Assembly: GCF_025947065.1 (NCBI RefSeq)
Contig: NZ_CP109994.1
Coordinates: 3,720,001 to 3,784,000, forward strand
Direction of reading: 5' to 3'
From: Flavobacterium sp. N1736
Lineage (GTDB): Bacteria > Bacteroidota > Bacteroidia > Flavobacteriales > Flavobacteriaceae
DNA: 64,000 nt
Shown here: positions 7,256-14,225 of the stretch, piece by piece
How the letters are laid out: each line of letters opens with the position of its first letter
Numbering within the stretch: position 1 is the stretch's first letter
Notes under the pieces: generated by a model
Told to the model about the DNA's origin: nothing
What the model saw: the letters and a program-made list of their open reading frames with translations, nothing else
The model's database searches: none
Position numbers and translations under genes: made by a program

Positions 7256-7887
7256 TGAAAACACTTTTAGATTTAGAAAACTGGAACAGAAAAGAACATT
7301 TTGCACATTTCAGTAAAATGGAAGAACCTTTTTTTGGTGCTACTGTCCAAATTGATTGTACAAAAGCGTATCAAACCGCAAAAAGTCTTAATGTTTCTTT
7401 CTTTATTTTTTATCTTCATAAAACTTTGGTTGCTGTAAATGCAATTGAAAATTTCAGATATAGAATTTCCGAAGGTAAAATCTATATTAATGACCGTATT
7501 GATGCTTCGGCAACAATTGGCCGTGAGGATGGCACTTTTGGTTTTTCTTTAATAGAATATAATCCTGATTTTAAGGTTTTCGAACAAAATGCTCTGGCAG
7601 AAATCGAGCGAATTCAAAACACAACCGGACTTTTTACAAGATCGTTTGATGACGATAATGTCATACATTTCTCGGCAATTCCGTGGTTAAATTTTACATC
7701 GCTTTCGCATGCCAGAAGTTATACGTTTCCGGATAGCTGTCCTAAAATTTCTTTTGGAAAAATGATTACTTCCGAAACCGGAAAAAGAACAATTGCAATG
7801 TCTGTTCATGTACATCATGGCTTAATGGATGGCTTACATTTGGGTCAGTTTACAGATCATTTTCAGGAATTAATGAACGGAAATTAG
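7255..7887 (+). CDS. Chloramphenicol acetyltransferase-like acyltransferase
   Basis: A 210-residue CAT-fold acyl-CoA transferase. The catalytic motif of the family (HHxxxDG) is present as HHGLMDG near residues 187-193, with the probable catalytic base His188. The N-terminus (WNRKEHFAHFSKMEEPFFG) is like that of CAT enzymes of about 215 residues. Classical CatA acetylates chloramphenicol in a trimer, but many chromosomal homologues of Bacteroidota have no proven drug activity, so resistance should not be assumed. It is translationally coupled to the HAD hydrolase, which hints at a shared metabolic substrate. Confidence 0.8.
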   Translation: MKTLLDLENWNRKEHFAHFSKMEEPFFGATVQIDCTKAYQTAKSLNVSFFIFYLHKTLVAVNAIENFRYRISEGKIYINDRIDASATIGREDGTFGFSLIEYNPDFKVFEQNALAEIERIQNTTGLFTRSFDDDNVIHFSAIPWLNFTSLSHARSYTFPDSCPKISFGKMITSETGKRTIAMSVHVHHGLMDGLHLGQFTDHFQELMNGN

Positions 7888-7926
7888 TAGTATGTTATTT
7901 TAACCTTATTCTGTTACAATTATAAC

Positions 7927-7942
7927 TTATACCTAGGTATAA
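7927..7942. promoter_or_regulatory. Perfect 16-bp palindrome upstream of the OmpA-family gene
   Basis: TTATACCTAGGTATAA is a perfect palindrome 50 bases before the ATG at 7992. It is bracketed by near-direct repeats TTACAATTATAA and TTACAATTAAT. It may be an operator or lie within the promoter of the OmpA-family gene; no factor can be named. Confidence 0.4.
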
Positions 7943-7991
7943 TTCTTACAATTAATTGTTTTTTTGGGAAAATTTAAAATCTCAAATAACA

Positions 7992-9128
7992 ATGAAAAAA
8001 ATTGTAATTATTCTAGCATGTTCTCTAGGTTTAACGAACCTTCATGCACAAACAGAAGCAGAAAAAAACACTGTAAACGACTACAACAAATGGTCTGTAG
8101 AATTAGCGGGAGGTGTTAATAAACCGCAAAGCCCGATGACACAAGATTATTTTACTTCTACACCAAGCTTTTGGGTAGGTGATTTGGGAGTAAGATATAT
8201 GTTTAACAACAAGTTTGGTTTAAAAGCAGATTTTGGATATAACAGTTTTACCGGAAAAAACAATTCAGTAGACTTTGATTCAAAATATTACAGAGCAGAT
8301 CTACAAGCTGTTGCAAACTTAGGCAGAATCATGAACTTTGAATCATGGACTAAAACAATTGGTTTATTAGGTCATGCAGGTTTTGGTGTAGCTCAGTTAG
8401 AAAACAAAGACTTACATGTTAAAGACAGAATGGGTAATTTTATTGCTGGTGTTACCGGACAAATAAGATTATCTGACAGATTTGCTTTAACGGGTGATTT
8501 TACAACTATTGTAAATGCGTCGCAAGATTTAACTTTTGACTGTGCATGTCCTGTTCAATCAAGAGGTTTTAACGGTGTACTTTTTAACGGAACTGTTGGT
8601 TTAAATGTTTACTTGGGTAAAAACACAAAACATGCTGACTGGGTTGTTATTTCGCAAGAGTTTGATAGTTCTGCATTAGAAAACAAAATCGCAGATCTTG
8701 ACGCGTTAGTAAAGAAAATACCAGAGAAGCAAGTAATTATAGAAAAACCAGTTACTACAACAGTAGTAAATGATAAAGATCTTTTGAAAGAAATGATCGA
8801 TGCTAAATATTACAGTGTTTATTTTGACTTTAATAAAGCGACTCCAATTGAAAATTCAACAGCTGCACTTGATGTTGTTTTGACATATTTAAGAAAAAAT
8901 CCTTCGGCTAATCTTGATATTTTAGGTTATGCAGATCAGGTTGGTAGTTCAGAATACAACGAAAAATTATCAAATTTGAGAGCTAATAATGTAAAAACCA
9001 TTCTTGAAAAAGCGGGTATTGCATCTTCAAGATTAAATGTAGTTGCTCAAGGTGCAGATACTTCAATCCAAAAAGATTCTGAAGAAGCAAGAAGGCTGGC
9101 GAGAAGAGTTACTTTTAAAATAAGATAA
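7992..9128 (+). CDS. OmpA-family outer-membrane protein
   Basis: A 378-residue envelope protein. The start chosen is MKKIVIILACSLGLTNLHAQ, which gives a clean signal peptide; an upstream in-frame ATG at 7956 would bury it. Residues about 30-215 form an eight-strand-type beta-barrel with aromatic strand ends. A short linker with Lys/Val/Pro follows. The C-terminal OmpA domain (about 270-378) has YFDFNKATP, then LDILGYADQVGSSEYNEKLS and RRLARRVTFKIR, the peptidoglycan-binding pattern. It is likely an abundant anchor between outer membrane and cell wall. It is monocistronic, with a strong terminator just after and a palindrome before. Confidence 0.9.
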   Translation: MKKIVIILACSLGLTNLHAQTEAEKNTVNDYNKWSVELAGGVNKPQSPMTQDYFTSTPSFWVGDLGVRYMFNNKFGLKADFGYNSFTGKNNSVDFDSKYYRADLQAVANLGRIMNFESWTKTIGLLGHAGFGVAQLENKDLHVKDRMGNFIAGVTGQIRLSDRFALTGDFTTIVNASQDLTFDCACPVQSRGFNGVLFNGTVGLNVYLGKNTKHADWVVISQEFDSSALENKIADLDALVKKIPEKQVIIEKPVTTTVVNDKDLLKEMIDAKYYSVYFDFNKATPIENSTAALDVVLTYLRKNPSANLDILGYADQVGSSEYNEKLSNLRANNVKTILEKAGIASSRLNVVAQGADTSIQKDSEEARRLARRVTFKIR

Positions 9129-9150
9129 TCTCTTTCAAATTAAATAACGA

Positions 9151-9178
9151 AGCCCTAAAGAAAATTCTTTAGGGCTTT
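9151..9178 (+). terminator. Rho-independent terminator of the OmpA-family gene
   Basis: A 12-13-bp stem (AAGCCCTAAAGAA and its complement) with a tiny loop is followed by a run of T. It begins 22 bases after the stop. The remaining 200 bases to 9389 show no gene or clear signal. Confidence 0.9.
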
Positions 9179-9389
9179 TTTTATGTTTAAACTATTGTAA
9201 TTCAAAAGTACTATTTACAAAAAACATTGTTGTAGAGTATCAAATGCATTATGTGAAACGTATTCAAGCAGACTTTTATGCTTCAGTTTTTCTTCAATGA
9301 GTTAGAATCTATTATTTCACCTATGTGTCTCTACAACTTGTCAAGTTCATGTCAAAATAAGACTCAAATGAGAACTTATAAAACAAAAA

Positions 9390-9416
9390 AAAGCTGCAAG
9401 TATATCTTGCAGCTTT
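9390..9416 (-). terminator. Terminator of the VDPI-repeat lipoprotein gene
   Basis: An 11-bp stem AAAGCTGCAAG/CTTGCAGCTTT with a 5-base loop is preceded on the plus strand by a run of eight A, which is the T tract for leftward transcription. Confidence 0.8.
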
Positions 9417-9502
9417 CTAATTAATTATCATTTAAATGCCTTTCTTAGGGTAAAACAAACCGAGTTTTATCTAACTCTTACTTATTATAATTTTATATAA
9501 AT

Positions 9503-10348
9503 CTAGTAAGTGTATTCAGATGTTTCTACAGTAGTTTTACCTTCATTTTCTTTTGTCTCAATTCTTTTTACAGGATAACCATTTGCATCGTATTCATAGC
9601 TATAAGTTACAGTCCATATTGATATATTACCGCCGTTATTCGCTTTAGTTGTTTTCTTTGTTATATTGTTAACTGCAAATCCCTGGTCCATATCTACTAC
9701 AGATTTAAATCCTAAAATATTAAGCCTTGGATTATTTTTAGAATCGTATTCATAAATATCTTCGTTTTCAGAGTCACCATTAGAAATCTGGTATCTAATT
9801 AGATTACCTTCAGAAAAAGTATAATTTCCAGATGTTGTAGTATGTTCTCCATCGTTTCCTGCACTATCACTTTTTATTTTATAGAAAAATATACTGCCAT
9901 CTGGATTATACATATATTTTGTTTTATAGTAATTTCCAAACTCGTTACTAAAAATATAATCTACTTTTCCATTTGCATAAACATACTCTTTTGTAGAATA
10001 AACCTTTCCTGAAATGTCGGCTTTCTCAATTTTCGTTATTACATCTCCGGTATAGGTATAAAGTGTAAGGTTAGAATCATCTTTGTCTGACACTATTTTG
10101 TTATCGTTATACAGTGATTCAACTGTAGCGCTTAGCCCGCCAGAATAAGTATGAACCAGTTTTTGTAATAGGATAGGTTTAACAATTGGATCCACGATTG
10201 GATCGACTATCGGATCTACAATGGGATCCACAATTGGATCGACAATCGGATCAACATTCTTTTTTACTAAACAAGAACCATCGTAATCATTTGTACAAGA
10301 AGCAAGTGCTAATAAGGCAGCACTAAATAAATAAAGTGACTTTTTCAT
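9503..10348 (-). CDS. Surface/periplasmic lipoprotein with VDPI-repeat stalk
   Basis: A 281-residue lipoprotein. The signal peptide MKKSLYLFSAALLALASC ends in a lipobox with the lipid-bearing Cys18. Just after it come six VDPI tetrapeptides and one VKPI (about residues 33-60), probably a stiff Pro-rich stalk lifting the domain off the membrane. The rest is rich in Tyr and beta-strand repeats of about 20-25 residues (LYTYTGDVITKIEKADISG, EYVYANGKVDYIFSNEFGN, YMYNPDGSIFFYKIKSD). These resemble the YD/RHS-like repeat lipoproteins common in Bacteroidota. Function is unknown. It is monocistronic with its own terminator. Confidence 0.75.
   Translation of the reverse strand: MKKSLYLFSAALLALASCTNDYDGSCLVKKNVDPIVDPIVDPIVDPIVDPIVDPIVKPILLQKLVHTYSGGLSATVESLYNDNKIVSDKDDSNLTLYTYTGDVITKIEKADISGKVYSTKEYVYANGKVDYIFSNEFGNYYKTKYMYNPDGSIFFYKIKSDSAGNDGEHTTTSGNYTFSEGNLIRYQISNGDSENEDIYEYDSKNNPRLNILGFKSVVDMDQGFAVNNITKKTTKANNGGNISIWTVTYSYEYDANGYPVKRIETKENEGKTTVETSEYTY
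10172..10255 (-). repeat. Seven in-frame 12-bp repeats encoding VDPI
   Basis: Seven 12-base units, each with a GATCC/GATCG core, encode six VDPI and one VKPI. Units differ at synonymous positions, so the protein repeat is conserved better than the DNA. A change of unit number would lengthen the stalk without shifting frame. Confidence 0.85.
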
Positions 10349-10567
10349 ATTTTACAATTTTTTTACGAAAATAATGTAAGTACATATCTATCAGCTCCAC
10401 TAAAAGGCATACGTGTATAAGAATAAGACTACTTTGACTATTTTTTTTAAAACAAGAAAAACTTAATAATTACAAAATAATATATCTTTAATATTCTTTA
10501 GTATTTTCCAATTTTGAATTTATAAATACAATTATTAAACTGGAATGATTTTTGTCGCACAAGATTT

Positions 10568-11992
10568 ATGAAAAAACTTTTATTTTTATCGCTATTCATC
10601 TGCAAATCAGTTCTGTTTGGTCAAACTGTATTGGCTTCTTTTCCTTTAGATTTAAAAAAAACTGACGAATATAACCAGATTCTGAATGTTGAGAATACAC
10701 AAACTCATGATGTATTTGTTTTTGCTGCTACAAATGAAAACATCAACATTTTAAAATACAACAATGCTTTGTTTCTGAACGATCAATATCTTTTTCCTAA
10801 AACAAATCTGGAAAACAGGTCATTAATTGGCTACAGTTTTGGCGAAGACCAAAATCCAAATTTATATTGGGCTTCAGAAGATTTTAAAGATATTATAGTC
10901 GCAAAATATTATTTAGAGACAAAAACGGTTAAACTGCTGAAATTTAATTTTCCGTTTTCAACCCAATATATTGTAAACTTTTTTCAGGAAAACAATGCAT
11001 TTTATATCCTTTCTAAACATAAAACCGATCAAACTTTAATTTTCTATATTTTTAAAAATGGAAAGGCCGAAGAAAAAGAATTTAATTTTTCATCTTTCGT
11101 TTTTCAGAACAAAAACACACAGTTTGTCACTTTCAATAAAATTATTGACGAAAATCCAATAGAAAAAATAGAGATTGATAATTTTACTCCTTTGGATAAA
11201 AGTGCAGAAAAGAACAAAGCGTACTTAATCAAAAACCATCTGATTTTAACTTTAGACCATAATCCTAAAAAAACACAGGTATTTGATCTGGATATAGAAA
11301 ATCATACCATCAACGAAAAATCCTTTGCCCAATCAGCCATTGAAAATATAAACAAGAGCAATTCATTTTTTAATGATAATAAACTTTATCAAATAAGCGC
11401 CAATAAATATGCATTTGCAATTGCGATAAAAGATTATAATTCAGGACAAACGCTAAAGGACATTAAAGTATTGAAGAATGACACGATTAAGTTTAAAACC
11501 TCTCCATTATTACTTCAAAACGATGGTCGAAAACCTATAGAATTAAAAAAAACAAGTCAGTTTTTAAACCATTTATCTTTCTTAAATATTGGATTGTCGG
11601 CTTTTAAAAATAAACAAAATACACTCGTTACTATTGGCGGAACTCCCAAAACAGAAGATTTTTATCAATATTATGATGGTGATTTTGGATTAATCGATCA
11701 TACAGAAAGTGTTTATTTTGAAAGTATTCTAAATAATAATACTGATTTTATAAAAGACGAACAGCAGCCTTTGGCAATTGACAATATTTATTATTTTTTA
11801 AGTCTTCAGAAAAAAGCTGCCTTTCAAAATATCTTTAAATTTAAGGATTACTACATTTTGGGCTATTACGATTTTGACTCAAAACAATTCATCATGCGTA
11901 AGTTTACCGACGGATTTATTCAGCCCGATATTACAAATTCGATTATTAACAAAGCTATTTTTTCGAGATCTTTTCCGGTAGAAAAGCCTTAA
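10568..11992 (+). CDS. Exported protein of unknown function (474 aa)
   Basis: The N-terminus MKKLLFLSLFICKSVLFGQ is a signal peptide with probable cleavage after GQ, so the product is exported to the periplasm or outer membrane. The mature part is a long beta-rich chain with many Asn/Lys/Phe (SLIGYSFGEDQNPNLYWAS, ILSKHKTDQTLIFYIFKNG, LVTIGGTPKTEDFYQYYDG). This reads like successive blades of a propeller-like fold, though no named family is recognised. There is no lipobox and no T9SS sorting domain. It appears monocistronic; ferritin follows after about 95 bases. The call is limited to location and composition. Confidence 0.7.
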   Translation: MKKLLFLSLFICKSVLFGQTVLASFPLDLKKTDEYNQILNVENTQTHDVFVFAATNENINILKYNNALFLNDQYLFPKTNLENRSLIGYSFGEDQNPNLYWASEDFKDIIVAKYYLETKTVKLLKFNFPFSTQYIVNFFQENNAFYILSKHKTDQTLIFYIFKNGKAEEKEFNFSSFVFQNKNTQFVTFNKIIDENPIEKIEIDNFTPLDKSAEKNKAYLIKNHLILTLDHNPKKTQVFDLDIENHTINEKSFAQSAIENINKSNSFFNDNKLYQISANKYAFAIAIKDYNSGQTLKDIKVLKNDTIKFKTSPLLLQNDGRKPIELKKTSQFLNHLSFLNIGLSAFKNKQNTLVTIGGTPKTEDFYQYYDGDFGLIDHTESVYFESILNNNTDFIKDEQQPLAIDNIYYFLSLQKKAAFQNIFKFKDYYILGYYDFDSKQFIMRKFTDGFIQPDITNSIINKAIFSRSFPVEKP

Positions 11993-12061
11993 ATTTATTG
12001 AGAATTAATCCAAATGTCTCTCGTTTCGCATTTTGAAAAAAACGGAATGGATTATTTTTTT

Positions 12062-12069
12062 TAACTTTA
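12062..12069 (+). promoter_or_regulatory. Probable -7 box of the ferritin gene
   Basis: TAACTTTA matches seven of eight positions of the Bacteroidota -7 element TAnnTTTG and lies 18 bases before the ferritin ATG. No well-spaced TTG -33 element is seen. Confidence 0.4.
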
Positions 12070-12086
12070 CAAAAAAGACACATATT

Positions 12087-12605
12087 ATGCTATCAAAAAA
12101 TATCGAAGCAGCTTTAAATAAGCAAATACGCATAGAGGCAGAATCTTCGCAAACCTACCTTTCTATGGCTTGTTGGGCTGAAGTACACGGATTAGAAGGA
12201 ATCGCTCAATTTATGTACACACAATCAGACGAAGAGCGCGCACACATGCTTAAACTTGTAAAGTATGTAAACGAACGCGGAGGTCACGCTCAGATTACAG
12301 ATCTAAAAGCGCCTAAAACTTCTTACTCTACATTTAAAGAAATGTTTGAAGCACTTTATAACCATGAAATTTTTGTTTCAGAATCTATTAACGAACTGGT
12401 TCACATAACTTTTGAAGAAAAAGATTATGCAACACACAATTTCCTGCAATGGTATGTAGCAGAACAAATCGAAGAAGAAGCTACTGCTAAATCTATTTTA
12501 GATAAAATCAACTTAATTGGTGATGATAAAGGCGGACTTTACTTGTTTGATCGTGATATTCAACAATTAACGGTTACAAGCTCGATCGCTATTAACCCAA
12601 AATAA
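12087..12605 (+). CDS. ftnA: Bacterial non-heme ferritin
   Basis: A 172-residue iron-storage ferritin, which oxidises Fe(II) and stores the mineral in a 24-subunit cage. The start at 12087 (MLSKNIEAALNKQI) is chosen over an in-frame ATG at 12033 because it gives the standard FtnA length and numbering. The ferroxidase ligands fall exactly where expected: Glu17, Glu50, His53, Glu94 and Gln127 (motifs DEERAHM and EQIEEE). All four long helices are present; there is no heme-binding Met motif of bacterioferritin. It is followed by a small Lys/Cys-rich gene with its own promoter-like box. Confidence 0.95.
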   Translation: MLSKNIEAALNKQIRIEAESSQTYLSMACWAEVHGLEGIAQFMYTQSDEERAHMLKLVKYVNERGGHAQITDLKAPKTSYSTFKEMFEALYNHEIFVSESINELVHITFEEKDYATHNFLQWYVAEQIEEEATAKSILDKINLIGDDKGGLYLFDRDIQQLTVTSSIAINPK

Positions 12606-12652
12606 AAAAGTTAAAGTTTATTTAGAATACATAAAAATAACATTTATTGCTA

Positions 12653-12660
12653 TATATTTG
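12653..12660 (+). promoter_or_regulatory. -7 promoter box of the small Lys/Cys-rich gene
   Basis: TATATTTG fits the Bacteroidota -7 consensus TAnnTTTG exactly. It lies 27 bases before the TTG start at 12687. Confidence 0.5.
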
Positions 12661-12686
12661 CCTCTGTTTAATAATACCGAGTCAAA

Positions 12687-12869
12687 TTGAGCAAGAAAGA
12701 AAAAGATAAGGACAAGAAAAAGGATAAAAAGAAGAAGAATAAAGCAATTCTTGAGAAACTTAAAAAGTTGGAAAACTGTAAATCTTCTTGTTGTGAGAAA
12801 TATAAAAAGAGTGAGAACAAACGCTGCTCACGATGTCCTATGTTTGACTTATTAAAAAAGACTGCTTAA
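12687..12869 (+). CDS. Small Lys-rich protein with Cys cluster (60 aa)
   Basis: A 60-codon frame starting at TTG. The first half is almost all Lys/Asp/Glu (SKKEKDKDKKKDKKKKNK), probably a disordered or nucleic-acid/acid-binding tail. The second half holds CKSSCCEKYKKSENKRCSRC, five cysteines in a C-x3-CC...C-x2-C pattern that could bind zinc or another metal. I do not recognise a named family. It has its own promoter-like box and a perfect terminator, which supports a real gene. Its place beside ferritin is suggestive of metal handling, but that is inference. The rare TTG start is favoured since no ATG occurs in the lysine-rich part. Confidence 0.6.
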   Translation: MSKKEKDKDKKKDKKKKNKAILEKLKKLENCKSSCCEKYKKSENKRCSRCPMFDLLKKTA

Positions 12870-12880
12870 ACTATATCATA

Positions 12881-12906
12881 AAAAACCCACCAATTGGTGG
12901 GTTTTT
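12881..12906 (+). terminator. Perfect-palindrome terminator
   Basis: AAAAACCCACC and its complement form a perfect 26-base palindrome ending in a T run. It starts 11 bases after the small gene and can work in both directions. Confidence 0.9.
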
Positions 12907-12947
12907 AGTTTTAAATTGCAGTCGTCTTAAAGACTCAAAATTTAATT

Positions 12948-13640
12948 ATGAAAAACCAGATTATTATACCCAAATCAAGTCTTGATTTTTTACAGCAGCT
13001 TAAACAAAACAATAACAAACCCTGGTTTGAAGAAAATAAGCCACAGTATTTAACCGAATTAAATTATATAGAAACCTTTGCAGGTGCTTTGCTTCAGGAA
13101 CTTTCTAAAACCGATGTTTTAGAAACCGCTTCGGGCAAAAAAAGTGTATACAGAATTTATCGTGATATTCGATTTGCTAAAGACAAAACTCCTTTTAAAA
13201 CTTTTTGGGGAGGCAGTTTTACACGAGCAACAAGTACAAGACGCGGCGGCTATTATTTTCATCTGGAAAAAGGAAACAGTTTCTTTGCCGGCGGATTCTG
13301 GGGACCAAACGCTGCCGATTTAAAACGAATAAGAAGTGAGTTTGCACACGATTCCGGAACAATGCAAAAGATATTAAAATCAAAGTCTTTTGTGAGCACT
13401 TTTGGAACTTTGCAAGGCGAACAGCTTAAAACAGCACCAAAAGGTTTTGATATAACTCATGAAGCTATCGATTTACTTCGCTACAAACAGTTCCTGATTA
13501 TTAAACGCTTTACAGATGATGAAGTATTAAGTTCGCAGTTTTTAGAACAGGCTTTAGAAACATGTAAAAATATGAGACCGTTTTTTGATTATATGAGCGA
13601 AATCCTTACTACGGATATAAACGGCGCATCGATTTTATAA
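12948..13640 (+). CDS. DUF2461 / TIGR02453-family protein
   Basis: A 230-residue soluble protein of the DUF2461 family, whose biochemical function is not established. Family hallmarks are the opening LDFLQQLKQNNNKPWFEENK, the central VYRIYRDIRFAKDKTPFKT, and GGYYFHLEKGNSFFAGGFWGP. The length is normal for the family (about 220-230). It stands alone between a perfect terminator upstream and a cruciform-like repeat downstream. No operon partner gives a clue to its job. Confidence 0.88.
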   Translation: MKNQIIIPKSSLDFLQQLKQNNNKPWFEENKPQYLTELNYIETFAGALLQELSKTDVLETASGKKSVYRIYRDIRFAKDKTPFKTFWGGSFTRATSTRRGGYYFHLEKGNSFFAGGFWGPNAADLKRIRSEFAHDSGTMQKILKSKSFVSTFGTLQGEQLKTAPKGFDITHEAIDLLRYKQFLIIKRFTDDEVLSSQFLEQALETCKNMRPFFDYMSEILTTDINGASIL

Positions 13641-13654
13641 TTATTGACAACAAC

Positions 13655-13698
13655 AAACCCGACAGGTTTTATCCCGAGGCTTCGGGACTGTCGGGTTT
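13655..13698 (+). terminator. Nested palindrome acting as probable terminator
   Basis: An 11-bp outer stem (AAACCCGACAG at 13655-13665, complement 13688-13698) encloses an inner hairpin TCCCGA/TCGGGA. It lies between convergent genes and probably ends transcription from both sides. The core is of a type often dispersed in Flavobacterium spacers. Confidence 0.7.
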
Positions 13699-13717
13699 AA
13701 ATGTCGAATCTACTAAA

Positions 13718-14050
13718 CTATTTACTTAGCAATAAAATTTCACTGACAACAACTTCGGTTATATATTTCTTTTCTCCATTTTTATCATCGTAACTTCTGT
13801 GGGTTAGTTTTCCTTCAATCGCTACTTCTTTACCTTTTACAACATATTTCTCGATAATTTCGGCAGTTTTTCCCCAGGCGGTAACACGATGCCATTCGGT
13901 TTGTTCTACTTTTTCGCCTTTATCATTTGTGTATCTGTCATTTGTTGCAATCGTTAAATGAGCTAATTTTTTCCCATTTTCTAATGTTTTAATTTCCGGA
14001 TCATTCCCTGCATTCCCAATTAATTGTACTCTGTTTTTCATGGCGTTCAT
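13718..14050 (-). CDS. ssb: Short single-stranded DNA-binding protein lacking an acidic tail
   Basis: A 110-residue SSB consisting of the OB-fold only: NRVQLIGNAGNDPEIKTLENG, AHLTIATNDRYTNDKGE, TEWHRVTAWGKTAEI and KGKEVAIEGKLTHRSYDDKNG are classic SSB strands. The protein ends ...EVVVSEILLLSK directly after the fold. The disordered linker and the acidic DDDIPF-like tip, which recruits partner proteins in typical SSBs of 150-180 residues, are absent. It is likely an accessory SSB rather than the replicative one. Start could be Met1 or Met4. It is divergent from the GNAT-nitrilase gene. Confidence 0.9.
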   Translation of the reverse strand: MNAMKNRVQLIGNAGNDPEIKTLENGKKLAHLTIATNDRYTNDKGEKVEQTEWHRVTAWGKTAEIIEKYVVKGKEVAIEGKLTHRSYDDKNGEKKYITEVVVSEILLLSK

Positions 14051-14134
14051 GGCATATAATTTTTAAATGTTCGTATAAAAGAATTCGTTTATCAAATTCA
14101 ACATTGCAAAGATGTGGCGACATGCAAAATTTAT

Positions 14135-14174
14135 TCGGTTGCAAACTATTTACTTTCGGTTGTAACTATTTGTA
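14135..14174. promoter_or_regulatory. Pair of 19-base direct repeats in the ssb/GNAT-nitrilase spacer
   Basis: TCGGTTGCAAACTATTTAC (14135-14153) and TCGGTTGTAACTATTTGTA (14156-14174) are imperfect direct repeats 21 bases apart, two helical turns. They sit in the divergent intergenic region and may be a tandem regulator site. Confidence 0.4.
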
Positions 14175-14179
14175 AGCGT

Positions 14180-14209
14180 TTGTAAATGGAAATATTTTTT
14201 GTATATTTA
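14180..14209 (+). promoter_or_regulatory. Promoter of the GNAT-nitrilase operon
   Basis: A TTG (14180-14182) and TATATTTA (14202-14209) are separated by 19 bases, the spacing of Bacteroidota sigma-A promoters (TTG...TAnnTTTG). The ATG follows 16 bases later, implying a very short leader. Confidence 0.5.
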
Positions 14210-14225
14210 GCAGAAATCTTACTAT

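Noticed and set aside
7255..7887. Confident antibiotic-resistance call for the CAT-like gene
   Set aside because: The catalytic motif is present, but many chromosomal homologues have no proven drug activity and the context is metabolic.
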